From: Bradyrhizobium sp. Ghvi
Lineage (GTDB): Bacteria; Pseudomonadota; Alphaproteobacteria; Rhizobiales; Xanthobacteraceae
Reading direction: 5' to 3'
NCBI RefSeq assembly: GCF_900115265.1
Contig: NZ_FOVU01000002.1
Span: 124,001-188,000 of the forward strand
DNA length: 64,000 bases
Below are positions 45,351 to 54,534 of the stretch, one piece after another. Numbering within the stretch: position 1 is the first letter of the stretch; every line of letters starts with the position of its first letter. The notes below the pieces were generated by a model. That model was not told the origin of the DNA. It worked only from the letters and a program-made list of their open reading frames with translations, and ran no database searches. The position numbers and the translations under genes are program-made.

Positions 45351-46553
45351 TTGATCGACATCGACCAAATCCGCGCCGATACACCGGCCGTCTCCCGGCT
45401 CGCCTATCTCCACAACGCCGGCGCCGCCCTCATGCCAGCGGCCGTTGTCACGACGATGAAGCAGCATATCGATCTGGAGAGTGAGATCGGAGGCTATGCC
45501 GCCGCCGACCGGGAATCGGATCGGCTCGACGCGGTCTACGGCTCGGTGGCGCGTCTGTTGAACGCGGCGCCAGACGAGATCGCGCTCACCGAGAATGCAA
45601 CAGTTGCTTGGCAGATGGCCTTTTATGCACTGCCGTTTAGCGCCGGCGACCGGATCCTGACGGCCGAGGCGGAATACGCTGCTAACTATGTCGCATTCCT
45701 TCAGGTCGCCAGGCGTACCGGTGCGGTCATCGAAATCGTACCGAGCGATCGCAGCGGCGAGCTCGACGTCGCCGCGCTCGAGCGGATGATTGACGAGCGC
45801 GTGAAGCTGATCGCGATCACGTGGGTTCCCACCAATGGCGGCTTGGTCAATCCCGCGGCTGCCGTTGGCAAGATCGCCCGCGCCCACGGCATTCCCTATC
45901 TGCTCGACGCGTGCCAGGCAGTCGGCCAGATGCTGGTCGATGTTGAAGCGATTGGCTGTGACATGTTGTCGGCCACTGGCCGCAAATTCCTCCGCGGTCC
46001 GCGTGGCACCGGCTTCCTCTACGTCCGCAGGCCGCTGCTGCAACAACTCGAGCCACCGATGATCGATCACTTCGCGGCCCCCTGGGTCTCACGGAACCAA
46101 TATCAGCTCCGCGACGATGCGCGCCGTTTCGAGACCTGGGAAAACAATTACGCAGCTCGGCTCGGGCTCGGCGCGGCCATCGACTATGCGCTCAGCATCG
46201 GCCTCGGACCGATCGAGCAGCGCTGCCGCCTGCTGGCGGGCCGGCTCCGCAGTGGACTCGCCACCATCAGCGGCGTCAAAATTCGCGATCTCGGCCGCAC
46301 GCCGGGCGCCATCGTCAGCTTCACAATGGAGGGACGCGAGGCGGACACGATTGTAAGCAGCGCCGCTGCGGCCGGCATCACCATCGGCGCGTCCCATCCG
46401 TCGAGCACCCGCATCGATGCGGAAGTCCGCGCGCTCCCTGCGGTCGTGCGGGCCTCCCCGCATTACTACAACACGGAAGCCGAGATCGATCGTCTGATCG
46501 CCCATCTTGCCGGTCTTGCGCCGCGATTGCACGGCGCCGGATCCACGGCGTAG
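45351..46553 (+). CDS. Class V aminotransferase (cysteine desulfurase-like fold)
   Basis: The 400-residue PLP enzyme has a PLP-lysine segment SATGRKFLRGPRGTGFLYV, the Asp of LLDACQAVGQ and the Asn/Gln substrate residues of AVVRASPHYYNTEAEID. The group includes isopenicillin-N epimerase-like and selenocysteine-lyase-like enzymes; no Cys-containing active loop typical of NifS/SufS is seen, so desulfurase activity is doubtful. The start is a TTG at 45351 behind GAGGGAGAGG. A TTG at 45291, behind GGGGAG, would add 20 residues. Confidence 0.85.
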   Translation: MIDIDQIRADTPAVSRLAYLHNAGAALMPAAVVTTMKQHIDLESEIGGYAAADRESDRLDAVYGSVARLLNAAPDEIALTENATVAWQMAFYALPFSAGDRILTAEAEYAANYVAFLQVARRTGAVIEIVPSDRSGELDVAALERMIDERVKLIAITWVPTNGGLVNPAAAVGKIARAHGIPYLLDACQAVGQMLVDVEAIGCDMLSATGRKFLRGPRGTGFLYVRRPLLQQLEPPMIDHFAAPWVSRNQYQLRDDARRFETWENNYAARLGLGAAIDYALSIGLGPIEQRCRLLAGRLRSGLATISGVKIRDLGRTPGAIVSFTMEGREADTIVSSAAAAGITIGASHPSSTRIDAEVRALPAVVRASPHYYNTEAEIDRLIAHLAGLAPRLHGAGSTA

Positions 46554-46555
46554 CC

Positions 46556-47017
46556 CTAGCCTCTTGTCGTGAGGGCCGACAACTGGTCGGTGTCGAAACG
46601 GGCGCGCAACTCGCTGATGGCCTTCGCGTCCGGCGGTCCGCTGGCGGTAAGCTTGGCCAACTCCTCGAAGTAGTGCTCGTGCCCCGGCGGAGACACTGTC
46701 ATGAGCACGCGCGCGGGCTTGTCACTCACATTGGTGATATTGTGGGCGACGCCCGGAGGAATGAAAAGGTAGGTCCCCGGCGTGGCATAGACAATTTCGT
46801 CGGCGACGTGCCATTCGCACTCGCCTTCGAGCATGTAGAAAGTCTCTTCCTGCACACGATGAACGTGCCGGCCCGTGGCGAAACCGGCCGGAATCGTCCA
46901 ATCGAACATGCTGGTGTGTCGGGCATCCTCCCCCGTCACCAGAAAGGCCATCGGCTGGCCGCGCAGCATCACTCCCCGGGTTTCGCCGGGCCTGCGGATG
47001 AGCGGCTTTGGGTTCAT
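46556..47017 (-). CDS. Cupin-domain protein
   Basis: The 153-residue protein has the cupin metal motifs GRHVHRVQEETFYMLEGE (two His and a Glu) and PGVAHNITN (His), which form one metal site in a small beta-barrel. It could be a dioxygenase, an isomerase or a binding protein. It is divergent from the winged-helix/TPR gene, with a shared 128-base control region, so that regulator may act on it (inferred). Confidence 0.87.
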   Translation of the reverse strand: MNPKPLIRRPGETRGVMLRGQPMAFLVTGEDARHTSMFDWTIPAGFATGRHVHRVQEETFYMLEGECEWHVADEIVYATPGTYLFIPPGVAHNITNVSDKPARVLMTVSPPGHEHYFEELAKLTASGPPDAKAISELRARFDTDQLSALTTRG

Positions 47018-47145
47018 GTGGTTCCTCCGTGGCTGGTCGCTTCAGTGCGCGACAACGGAAGCATCTTGGTCCGCCTACTCTTGGAAGTAGCAAAGCAGTG
47101 CGGAAAATATTGCAAAAAACCTGCGAAATGTGCCCTTCTTCAGCA

Positions 47146-48687
47146 ATGGTCGCGATCCTTGAGTTTGGTCCCTTTCGCCTGGACGCCGATGCTGGGATTC
47201 TGTTCCGCGGAGCCGAGCCGACACCACTCGGCCAGCGCGCAGTGCTGCTCCTGGCGCTGCTGGTGCGGCGAGCCGGCGAGCCAGTGTCCAAGGATGCCCT
47301 GATCGAAGCGGCGTGGCCCGCCCAGGCGATTGAAGACAGCAATCTGACCGTCCAGATTGCCGCCGTTCGGCGGACGCTGGCGGATGCCTCCGGGGAGGCG
47401 CAATGGATCGAGACATTGCCACGGCGCGGCTATCGCTATGTCGGACCAGCCGTGATGGAATCTGCAAAAGACCAGTCGTCCGAACCATCCCTGGCCTTGC
47501 CCGATCGGCCCTCCATCGCGGTGTTGCCCTTTGCGAACCTGAGCGGTGATGCCGAGCAAGACTATTTTGCCGACGGAATGGTCGACGACATCATCACCGG
47601 TCTCTCCCGTATCAACTGGCTATTCGTCATCGCGCGAAATTCCACTTTCACTTACAGGGGCCGGGCGGTCGACGTGAAACAGGTAGGCCGCGAGCTTGGC
47701 GTGCGCTACGTCCTCGAGGGCAGCGTCCGGAAAACCGGTGGCAATGTGCGCATCACGGGTCAGTTGATCGATGCCTCGACCGGCATACATGTGTGGGCCG
47801 AGCGTTATGACCGTCAGTCCGAAGACATTTTCGCGCTTCAGGACGACGTCGCCATGTCGGTCGTAGGCGCCATCGCACCGAGCCTGCGCCGCGCCGAGAT
47901 CAACAGGGTCAAGCGCAAGCGGCCCGAAAGCCCCGACGCCTATGATCTCGTTCTGCGTGCCCAGCCCGACGTCGATTCCGGGATGCCAGAACAGGTGATC
48001 CAGGCTCTTGTGCTGCTCGAACGTGCGATCGCGCTCGAGCCCTCCTACGCACTGGCGCACGGCAACGCTGCCATGTGTCATCATTGCCTGTTCCTCCGCG
48101 CTGGTTTGCAGGAGGCGAGCCGCGCAGCCTCGATCAAGCATGCGCGCTCAGCCATCGCCCATGGGCAAGATGACGCACTTGCACTCACGCTGGCGGGCTT
48201 TTCGATCGGCATGGATGGGCACGATCGCTATGCGGCATTCACCGCGCTCGATGCCGCGCTCACGATCAGTCCCTCATCAGCGCTCACCTACATTCTCGGC
48301 AGCGTCATGCTCGGCTGGGGTGGCGATGCCGACCGCGCCATTGAATGGAGCGAGCGCGGTATGCGGCTCAGCCCCTTCGACTCCTGGGCCTTCGCTGCCT
48401 TTGATGCGCAGGCGATGGGACATTTCCACCGCGGCCGGTTTGAAGAGGCCTGTCGCGCGGCCTACCGCTCGGTTCAAGCCAATCCGCGTCACAGCATCAC
48501 CCATGTGCAACTGGCGGCGGCGCTCGCAAAGCTTGGCCGATTGCAGGAAGCGAGAGCTGCCGCGGCCCGGGCGCTCGAGTTACACCCCACATTCCGCTAC
48601 GGCCGTCAATTCCAGGGCGTCAACTGTGATCCCGCGCTGGCAGCGTCGCTTGGTGAGGCGCTTCGCGCCGCAGGACTGCCGGAGTAG
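47146..48687 (+). CDS. Winged-helix/TPR regulator of the adenylate-cyclase-like CadC type
   Basis: From the ATG at 47146 the protein has 513 residues. An OmpR-type winged helix (residues 1-100: GPFRLDADAGILFRG, AVLLLALLVRRAGEPVSKDALIEAAWP, IETLPRRGYRYVGP) binds DNA. The PSIAVLPFANLSGDAEQDYFADGMVDDIITGLSRI block and the VRYVLEGSVRKTG block that follow are shared with TolB-like N-terminal domains. TPR repeats complete the protein. No transmembrane helix is seen. A start at 47128 is possible. Divergent from a cupin gene. Ligand and target unknown. Confidence 0.88.
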   Translation: MVAILEFGPFRLDADAGILFRGAEPTPLGQRAVLLLALLVRRAGEPVSKDALIEAAWPAQAIEDSNLTVQIAAVRRTLADASGEAQWIETLPRRGYRYVGPAVMESAKDQSSEPSLALPDRPSIAVLPFANLSGDAEQDYFADGMVDDIITGLSRINWLFVIARNSTFTYRGRAVDVKQVGRELGVRYVLEGSVRKTGGNVRITGQLIDASTGIHVWAERYDRQSEDIFALQDDVAMSVVGAIAPSLRRAEINRVKRKRPESPDAYDLVLRAQPDVDSGMPEQVIQALVLLERAIALEPSYALAHGNAAMCHHCLFLRAGLQEASRAASIKHARSAIAHGQDDALALTLAGFSIGMDGHDRYAAFTALDAALTISPSSALTYILGSVMLGWGGDADRAIEWSERGMRLSPFDSWAFAAFDAQAMGHFHRGRFEEACRAAYRSVQANPRHSITHVQLAAALAKLGRLQEARAAAARALELHPTFRYGRQFQGVNCDPALAASLGEALRAAGLPE

Positions 48688-48702
48688 CCGTCGAAACTCG
48701 CT

Positions 48703-49947
48703 TCACGTGCAGCGCGCACTCAATCCAGAGGCGCTGAGCTTGGCCATGACCTCGTCGAGATGAGCGCTGTCACGAGTCTCGATGACGAGTTGCAGCAGCG
48801 TCGCCTTGGCCGGCAGGTCGGAGAAAGTCCGCTGGTGCGAGACCTCGATGATGTTGGCGCCGGCTTCCGCCAGCAGCGCTGCGACCGCGGCCAATTGGCC
48901 GGGTCTGTCGGGAATATCAAGCGAGAGCTGCGTCAACCTCCCCTCGCGCGCGAGCTCGCGTGTCAGCACCGAGGCGATCAGCCTCGTGTCGATGTTACCG
49001 CCGCTCAAGACCAGGCCGACCTTCTCGCCGGCAAAGCGCGGGGGATCGGACATGATCGCCGCAAGGCCTGCGGCGCCGGCACCCTCGACAACCGTCTTCT
49101 CGATCGAAATCAAGGTTGAAACCGCGCGCTCGAGCTCGGCTTCGTTGACGAGCGCAATGTCGTCGACGAGGCGGCGGATGATTTCCGTGGTGATCTTCCC
49201 CGGAGATTTGACCGCAATGCCTTCCGCGAGCGTATCGCCGCGCGCCGGCAGATTGCTGCCATGGATGGCGTTGTACATTGAGGGATAGAGCCAAGCCTCC
49301 ACGCCGAGAATCCGCAGCGACGGCTTGATCGCTTTCGCGGCAATGGCAATGCCGCTGATCAGGCCGCCGCCGCCGATCGGAACGACCAGCGTATCGAGCT
49401 CCGGCACCGCCTTGAGGATCTCCAGTCCCACCGTACCCTGTCCCGCAATGACCAGCGGATCGTCATAGGGATGGACGAAGATCATGCCGCGCGCTTCGCC
49501 GTGGCTCCGCGCAAACGCGGCCGCCTCCTCCAGCGTTGCGCCTGTCACGATCACCTCGGCCCCATGATGCCTGGTATTCTCGACCTTCACCATCGGCGTG
49601 CCCACAGGCATCACGATGGTGGCGGGAATGCCGAGCCGTTTGGCATGATAGGCGACGCCTTGCGCGTGGTTGCCCGCGGACATGGCGACCACGCCGCGCG
49701 CACGTTCCTCCGGAGTCAACGCGGTGAGCCGGTTCAGCGCCCCGCGCTCCTTGAACGAGGATGTGAACTGGAGGTTTTCGAATTTGAGCCAGAGCTCGCA
49801 GCCGCAGATGTTGCTCAGGGTGCGGCTGTAGCTGCAGGGCGTCTCGACGATGGCACCGCGGATGATCTGTGCGGCTACATCGATGTCCCCGGGTACGACC
49901 GGGAGGTCGCTCAGATCTGGGATTGCGGTTGGGGATATCTCAGCCAT
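48703..49947 (-). CDS. ilvA: Threonine ammonia-lyase with ACT domain
   Basis: The 414-residue PLP enzyme deaminates threonine to 2-oxobutyrate, the entry to isoleucine synthesis. The PLP lysine is Lys66 in SSFKERGA, the phosphate loop is GGGGLISG and AGNHAQGV is intact. A single ACT-like domain ends the chain (LSLDIPDRPGQLAAVAALLAEAGANI), as in biodegradative or alternative IlvA forms rather than the two-ACT E. coli enzyme. The ATG at 49947 is favoured over one 42 bases upstream. Confidence 0.94.
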   Translation of the reverse strand: MAEISPTAIPDLSDLPVVPGDIDVAAQIIRGAIVETPCSYSRTLSNICGCELWLKFENLQFTSSFKERGALNRLTALTPEERARGVVAMSAGNHAQGVAYHAKRLGIPATIVMPVGTPMVKVENTRHHGAEVIVTGATLEEAAAFARSHGEARGMIFVHPYDDPLVIAGQGTVGLEILKAVPELDTLVVPIGGGGLISGIAIAAKAIKPSLRILGVEAWLYPSMYNAIHGSNLPARGDTLAEGIAVKSPGKITTEIIRRLVDDIALVNEAELERAVSTLISIEKTVVEGAGAAGLAAIMSDPPRFAGEKVGLVLSGGNIDTRLIASVLTRELAREGRLTQLSLDIPDRPGQLAAVAALLAEAGANIIEVSHQRTFSDLPAKATLLQLVIETRDSAHLDEVMAKLSASGLSARCT

Positions 49948-49992
49948 GGGACAGCATAGAGCATTTGGCCAGTCCAGGCGATAAGCCAACCG

Positions 49993-50856
49993 CTATTTGG
50001 TAAACTCCCGGGATCGTGAGCCCCGCCACAACGTCCACAGCGTGCGCAGCCGCGACGGCGGCTGCAGCGCGAATGGATTGCGCCCCGGCCGCGACAGCCG
50101 ATCGAGATCAGCCCGCGCCTGGCTCAGCGGCAGGAAGGCCGGCCGCACGGACGGGGGCACCTGCACCAGCAGCGACGAGGCTGTCGCCAGATGCTGCCGG
50201 GCTTCGGCGATGAGCTGGTTCAGTACAGCGTGGAGATTGGGCGTCTCCTTGCCCGCGAACACATCCTCCATGGCGCAGCCATGGCTGGCCAAGACCTGCT
50301 GCGGCAAGAACAACTGCCGGTGGGACGAGTCCCGCGGCAAGTTGGCAATCACCTGGAGGATGCCCTGCGCCAGCCCGGCGTGCCGCGCGAGGTGCTCGGC
50401 CGCATCCGAATCATCGCCCATGATCCGCGCCGCGAGCGCGAACAGCGCCGAAGAGGTGGCGGCCAGATAGCCTTCCAGCGCCGCCATGGTCGGCATCGGG
50501 TCGTTGTAGAGATCGAACTGATGCTCGTCGACGAGCAGCGACAACGGCTCGACCGGCAGGTCAAAATCGCGGATGGCGCGCAGGAGCTCCGCCGCCACTG
50601 GATTGCCCTCGGCGCTGCCGTGAACGAGGCCCGAGAACAGATCGGTCCACCATTGAAACCGGATCTCGCCCGGCAAGGGCTGGCTCACCTGATCGCGGAC
50701 GCGGACGATCTCGACATTGAAGGCGTAGAGCGCCAGCAGCGCACGGCGCTCTTCAGCGGGGGCGAACAGGGTCGCGACATAGCGCGGAAAGTCGTGCCTG
50801 CGCACGAGGTCGGCGCAGAACGTCACCGTGTCGGGCGGCGTCGCAGCGCGGCTCAT
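49993..50856 (-). CDS. Squalene/phytoene synthase-family protein, NDUFAF6 homologue
   Basis: The 287-residue all-helical protein has the SQS/PSY fold (FPRYVATLFAPAEERRALLALYAFNVEIVRVRDQVSQP, RFQWWTDL). It shows few of the Asp-rich motifs required for prenyl transfer (DxxxD is weak), so synthase activity is doubtful. NDUFAF6, a mitochondrial complex I assembly factor, belongs to this family. It starts with a 4-base overlap to the Mth938-domain (NDUFAF3-type) gene. The pair and its secDF neighbourhood suggest a role in complex I or membrane protein assembly. Confidence 0.85.
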   Translation of the reverse strand: MSRAATPPDTVTFCADLVRRHDFPRYVATLFAPAEERRALLALYAFNVEIVRVRDQVSQPLPGEIRFQWWTDLFSGLVHGSAEGNPVAAELLRAIRDFDLPVEPLSLLVDEHQFDLYNDPMPTMAALEGYLAATSSALFALAARIMGDDSDAAEHLARHAGLAQGILQVIANLPRDSSHRQLFLPQQVLASHGCAMEDVFAGKETPNLHAVLNQLIAEARQHLATASSLLVQVPPSVRPAFLPLSQARADLDRLSRPGRNPFALQPPSRLRTLWTLWRGSRSREFTK

Positions 50857-51236
50857 GGCACGGCAATCAACGCAGCCGCGACGCGGCGCCGTTCGCCGAT
50901 CATGATGTTGTAGGTGCGCACCGCGGGGCCGGTCTGCATGGTGTCCAGCACCACCCTGACCGCCTTCAACGCTTGGCGTAGGTCCGGCGGCGGCAGCCAC
51001 ACGCCGGTTCCGGTGCCGACCAGGAGCGTGTCGATGCTGTTGGCAGCCGCAAAAACCCGGTCCAGCGAATAGCGGTCGATCTTGGTGGGATCAGTCACGT
51101 CCCAGGCCCAGATCGCATCAGGCAGGCAGAGCAGCGAGCCCCGGTGCGACATGCCGGCAAACGCGAATCCGCCCTTACCATAGGCCTCGATCGGCGCCGA
51201 GCGCGGGAAATGGGGAGCGTTGGGATCGCCGGCCAT
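50853..51236 (-). CDS. Mth938-domain protein, NDUFAF3 homologue
   Basis: The 127-residue protein matches the DUF498/Mth938 family: PIEAYGKGGFAFAGMSHRGSLLCLP, DRVFAAANSIDTLLVGTGTGVW and VRTYNIMIGERRRVAAALIAV. Human NDUFAF3, needed for complex I assembly, is of this family. It overlaps the downstream NDUFAF6-type gene by ATGA and lies 60 bases after secF on the same strand. I recall that this order is conserved in alphaproteobacteria. Bacterial function is not established. Confidence 0.85.
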   Translation of the reverse strand: MAGDPNAPHFPRSAPIEAYGKGGFAFAGMSHRGSLLCLPDAIWAWDVTDPTKIDRYSLDRVFAAANSIDTLLVGTGTGVWLPPPDLRQALKAVRVVLDTMQTGPAVRTYNIMIGERRRVAAALIAVP

Positions 51237-51296
51237 GAGCTTCGTCCGAATGAGCCTGCTACCCTCGCAAACTCCCGCGAGGGCACGCGGTTCGGA

Positions 51297-52322
51297 TCAT
51301 GCCTTGCTTTTCTTCGCCGGGGGAGCCTCGTCCTTGGCATCTTCGCGATGCTCGCCGACACCGAGATAGATCAGGATCGGCGCCGCGATGAAGATCGAGG
51401 TGTAAGTACCCACCAGGACCACGCCGAACATCATGACCGCCGTGAAGCTGTGGATGGCGTGACCACCGAACAGCAGCAACGCGAGCAGCGCCAGCGTCAC
51501 GGTGAAGTGCGTGATGATCGAACGCGACAGCGTCGAATTGATGGACTCGTTCAGCAGCTGCGGCATCGGCATCTTCTTGTACCGCCGCAGCATTTCACGA
51601 ATGCGGTCATAGATGACGACCGTGTCGTTCAGCGAGTAGCCCAGAATGGTCAAGAGCGCCGCGATGCTGGTCAAGTCGAAGTCGACCTGGCTGATCGACA
51701 TGAAGCCGATGGTCAGCACGATGTCGTGCACGTTGGCGATCATGGCGCCCAGCGCGAACTGCCATTCGAACCGGAACCAAAGATAGATCAGGATCGCGCC
51801 GATCGCGAGCATCAGGCCGGCCATGCCCCAACCCAGCAGCTCGCCGGAGACACGCGGGCCAACCACCTCGACGCGGCGATACTCCACGGACTCGCCGAGG
51901 GCGCCACGAACCTTGTCCACCGCTTCCTGCTGCGCCTTGTCGCCACCCGGCTGCTCGGCAACGCGAAGCAGCACGTCGGCGGGGCCGCCGAATTGCTGCA
52001 GCTGGACTTCGCCGAGCCCGAGGCTGCCGAGGGTGCTACGCATCTGCGCGAGGTCGGCCGTGCCCGATTTGGCGCGCACCTCCATCAAGGTGCCGCCCTT
52101 GAAGTCGATGCCGAAGTTCAGGCCATGGGTGAAGAACAGTGTGATGGCGACGATCGACAGCACGGCCGAGATCGGAAAGCTGATGCGGCGAAAGCGCGTG
52201 AAGTCGAAATGCGTGTTGTCCGGGACGATCCGCAGCGACGGCATGACGCCCAGCACGCTGACCACGGTCAGCGCGGCAATCAGCACGCCAAGAGAAATGA
52301 GAACGAGTTGAGTAGTGGTCAC
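51297..52322 (-). CDS. secF: Protein translocase subunit SecF
   Basis: The 341-residue inner membrane protein helps SecYEG translocation using the proton motive force. It has an N-terminal helix, a periplasmic domain with FGIDFKGGTLMEVR, and a C-terminal bundle of five helices ending in DTVVIYDRIRE and SRSIITHFTVTLALL. Topology fits the SecF half of the RND-like SecDF. It follows secD by 16 bases in the order yajC-secD-secF. Confidence 0.96.
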   Translation of the reverse strand: MTTTQLVLISLGVLIAALTVVSVLGVMPSLRIVPDNTHFDFTRFRRISFPISAVLSIVAITLFFTHGLNFGIDFKGGTLMEVRAKSGTADLAQMRSTLGSLGLGEVQLQQFGGPADVLLRVAEQPGGDKAQQEAVDKVRGALGESVEYRRVEVVGPRVSGELLGWGMAGLMLAIGAILIYLWFRFEWQFALGAMIANVHDIVLTIGFMSISQVDFDLTSIAALLTILGYSLNDTVVIYDRIREMLRRYKKMPMPQLLNESINSTLSRSIITHFTVTLALLALLLFGGHAIHSFTAVMMFGVVLVGTYTSIFIAAPILIYLGVGEHREDAKDEAPPAKKSKA

Positions 52323-52338
52323 AGCCGGCCTCGAATGA

Positions 52339-53937
52339 TCAAATCGGCACAGTCTTCGGCCGCTTCCACTGCACCCACCACGCCACGATCAGGCGGGTCA
52401 TGGTGAAGGCGGTGAACACAGTGGTGATGATGCCGATACCGAGCGTTACAGCGAAACCGCGCACCGGTCCGGTGCCGATCATGAACAGCACGGCAGCGGC
52501 AATGAAGGTCGTGATGTTGGAATCGAGAATGGTCGCGAGCGCCCGCTTGAAGCCGGCGTCGATCGCCGAGATCGGGGTTCTCCCGCCGCGCAGCTCCTCG
52601 CGGATGCGCTCATAGATCAGCACGTTGGAGTCGACCGCGATACCGACGGTGAGCACGATACCGGCGATGCCGGGCAGCGTCAGCGTGGCGCTGAGCAGCG
52701 ACAACAGGCCGAAGATCATCGCGACGTTGATGGTCACCGCAATGTTGGCGAACACACCGAACAGCCGATAGGTCAGGAGCATGAACACGACGACCAGAAT
52801 CGAGCCGACATAGGCCGCAAGCTCGCCCTTCTCGATCGAGTCCTGGCCGAGGCCCGGACCGACGGTGCGCTCCTCGACCACGGTGAGCGGCGCCGGCAAC
52901 GCGCCGGCGCGGAGCAGGATCGCAAGGTCGTTGGCCGACTGCACGGTGAAACTGCCGGAGATCTGGCCCTGGCCGCCGGTGATCGGTTCGCGAATGACCG
53001 GCGCCGAGATCACCTTGCCGTCGAGGATGATCGCGAAGGGCACCCCGACATTCTCCTGCGTGGCTTGCGCGAACTTGCGCGCGCCAGACGTATTGAAGGT
53101 GAAGCTGACCACCGGCTCGTTGGTACGCTGGTCAAAGGTCGCCTGGGCGTTGGTCAGATCGCCGCCCGCAACCAGAACCTGCTTTTTGACGACGTAGTTG
53201 GACGGCGGAGGGTTGGCGGCCGGCAGGATCTCGGCATCCGGGGGCAGCCTGCCCTGCTGCGCCTGATCAAGCGGCACCGAGGGATCGACCATGCGGAATT
53301 CCATCTTCGCGGTCTTGCCCAGCAGTTCCTTCAAATGGGTGGGATCCTGCAAGCCCGGTACCTGCACCAGGATGCGGTCGTTACCCTGACGCTGGATGAT
53401 CGGCTCGACGGTGCCGAGCTCGTTGACGCGCTTCTCGACGATCTGGATCGATTGCTCGATGGTCTTGCGCATGCGCTCGATCATCGCGGACTCGGGAATA
53501 CTGAGCCGGATCAGTCCGCCACCGGCGTCGGTGACTTCAAGATCGCGCTGACCGCTGGACCCCATCAGGCCGCCAATCGGCTGCGCAAGATCGCGCAACT
53601 TGGCGAGCGCCGGCTGGGCATCCGCATCCCTGATGCGTACCTCGACAGCATCGCCCTTCGTTACAATACCGGTGTAACCGATCCTGGCCTCGCGCAGCAC
53701 GCGACGAACGTCGTCGCGAATCTGGTCGAGCTTTTCCTTCTTCACATAGTTGGCGTCGACCTCGAGCTGCAGAGAGGAGCCGCCCTGCAAGTCGAGACCC
53801 AACACCAGGCGCCGCTGCGCCCAGGTGGGCCAGGTCTTGACCTTCGCCTCGGGGAAGAAGTTCGGGACCGCGCAGAGGCACACGATCAGCGCCGTCAGGA
53901 TAATCCCGAGCGCCTTCCACCGCGTGAAATACAACAT
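52339..53937 (-). CDS. secD: Protein translocase subunit SecD
   Basis: The 532-residue partner of SecF has a first helix, a large periplasmic head with LGLDLQGGSSLQLEVD and RVNELGTVEPIIQRQGNDRILVQVPGL, and five C-terminal helices with GIVLTVGIAVDSNVLIYERIREELRGG and NITTFIAAAVLF. The conserved transmembrane Asp of VDSNVLIYERI is present for proton coupling. It is 49 bases downstream of yajC. Confidence 0.97.
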   Translation of the reverse strand: MLYFTRWKALGIILTALIVCLCAVPNFFPEAKVKTWPTWAQRRLVLGLDLQGGSSLQLEVDANYVKKEKLDQIRDDVRRVLREARIGYTGIVTKGDAVEVRIRDADAQPALAKLRDLAQPIGGLMGSSGQRDLEVTDAGGGLIRLSIPESAMIERMRKTIEQSIQIVEKRVNELGTVEPIIQRQGNDRILVQVPGLQDPTHLKELLGKTAKMEFRMVDPSVPLDQAQQGRLPPDAEILPAANPPPSNYVVKKQVLVAGGDLTNAQATFDQRTNEPVVSFTFNTSGARKFAQATQENVGVPFAIILDGKVISAPVIREPITGGQGQISGSFTVQSANDLAILLRAGALPAPLTVVEERTVGPGLGQDSIEKGELAAYVGSILVVVFMLLTYRLFGVFANIAVTINVAMIFGLLSLLSATLTLPGIAGIVLTVGIAVDSNVLIYERIREELRGGRTPISAIDAGFKRALATILDSNITTFIAAAVLFMIGTGPVRGFAVTLGIGIITTVFTAFTMTRLIVAWWVQWKRPKTVPI

Positions 53938-53986
53938 CGACTGGACCTGTCAGATCAGGAGATTCGAAACACTCGCGGGGAAGGAC

Positions 53987-54355
53987 TCACTTCGCCGCGG
54001 CGTCGTCCTTGGCGCTTTCCTTCGCGCTGTCCTTGGCCGGCTCGCCCTTGGCGCGCACGCCCGAGATCATCGACCGCATCTGGCGCACGCGCACGCCATC
54101 CGAAATCTCGAACTCGATCTGGTCGTCATCGACCACCTTGGTGACCTTGCCGACCAGGCCGCCCGAGGTCACGACCGTGTCGCCGCGACGGATGTTCTTC
54201 ACGAGCTCGGCGTGGTCCTTCACCTTCTTCTGCTGCGGGCGCAGAATCAGGAAGTACATGATCACGAAGATCAGGGCGAACGGCAGCAGCGACATCAACA
54301 TGCTGTTGGTGTCGCCGGCGCCCGCGGCCTGGGCATACGCAGGGGTAATCAGCAT
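53987..54355 (-). CDS. yajC: Preprotein translocase accessory protein YajC
   Basis: The 122-residue protein has one helix (LLPFALIFVIMYFLILRPQQKKVKDH) and a cytoplasmic domain with RRGDTVVTSGGLVGKVTKV. An Ala/Lys/Asp-rich tail (AKDSAKESAKDDAAAK) ends it. YajC associates with SecDF. It is first in the yajC-secD-secF run and is divergent from the DUF815 gene across 179 bases. Confidence 0.95.
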   Translation of the reverse strand: MLITPAYAQAAGAGDTNSMLMSLLPFALIFVIMYFLILRPQQKKVKDHAELVKNIRRGDTVVTSGGLVGKVTKVVDDDQIEFEISDGVRVRQMRSMISGVRAKGEPAKDSAKESAKDDAAAK

Positions 54356-54534
54356 TCGGACGATCCTCGTGGAAACGGGGGAAGCCGGTCAGGCCTCGAC
54401 GGCGACCGGTTCGGTCAAATTCGCGCGGACTATAGCGACCACCGCCCCAATTGCAACGCTGCCAGACCGCCCTTTTGGCCACCTTGCGGCGCGCGGTCAG
54501 GCCCGATAAGGCTGCATTCTCAGGAACTTCGAAC

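Noticed and set aside
49993..50856. Carotenoid or hopanoid biosynthesis gene
   Set aside because: No other pigment or hopanoid genes flank it, and it pairs with the NDUFAF3-type gene beside secDF, which points to the assembly-factor branch.
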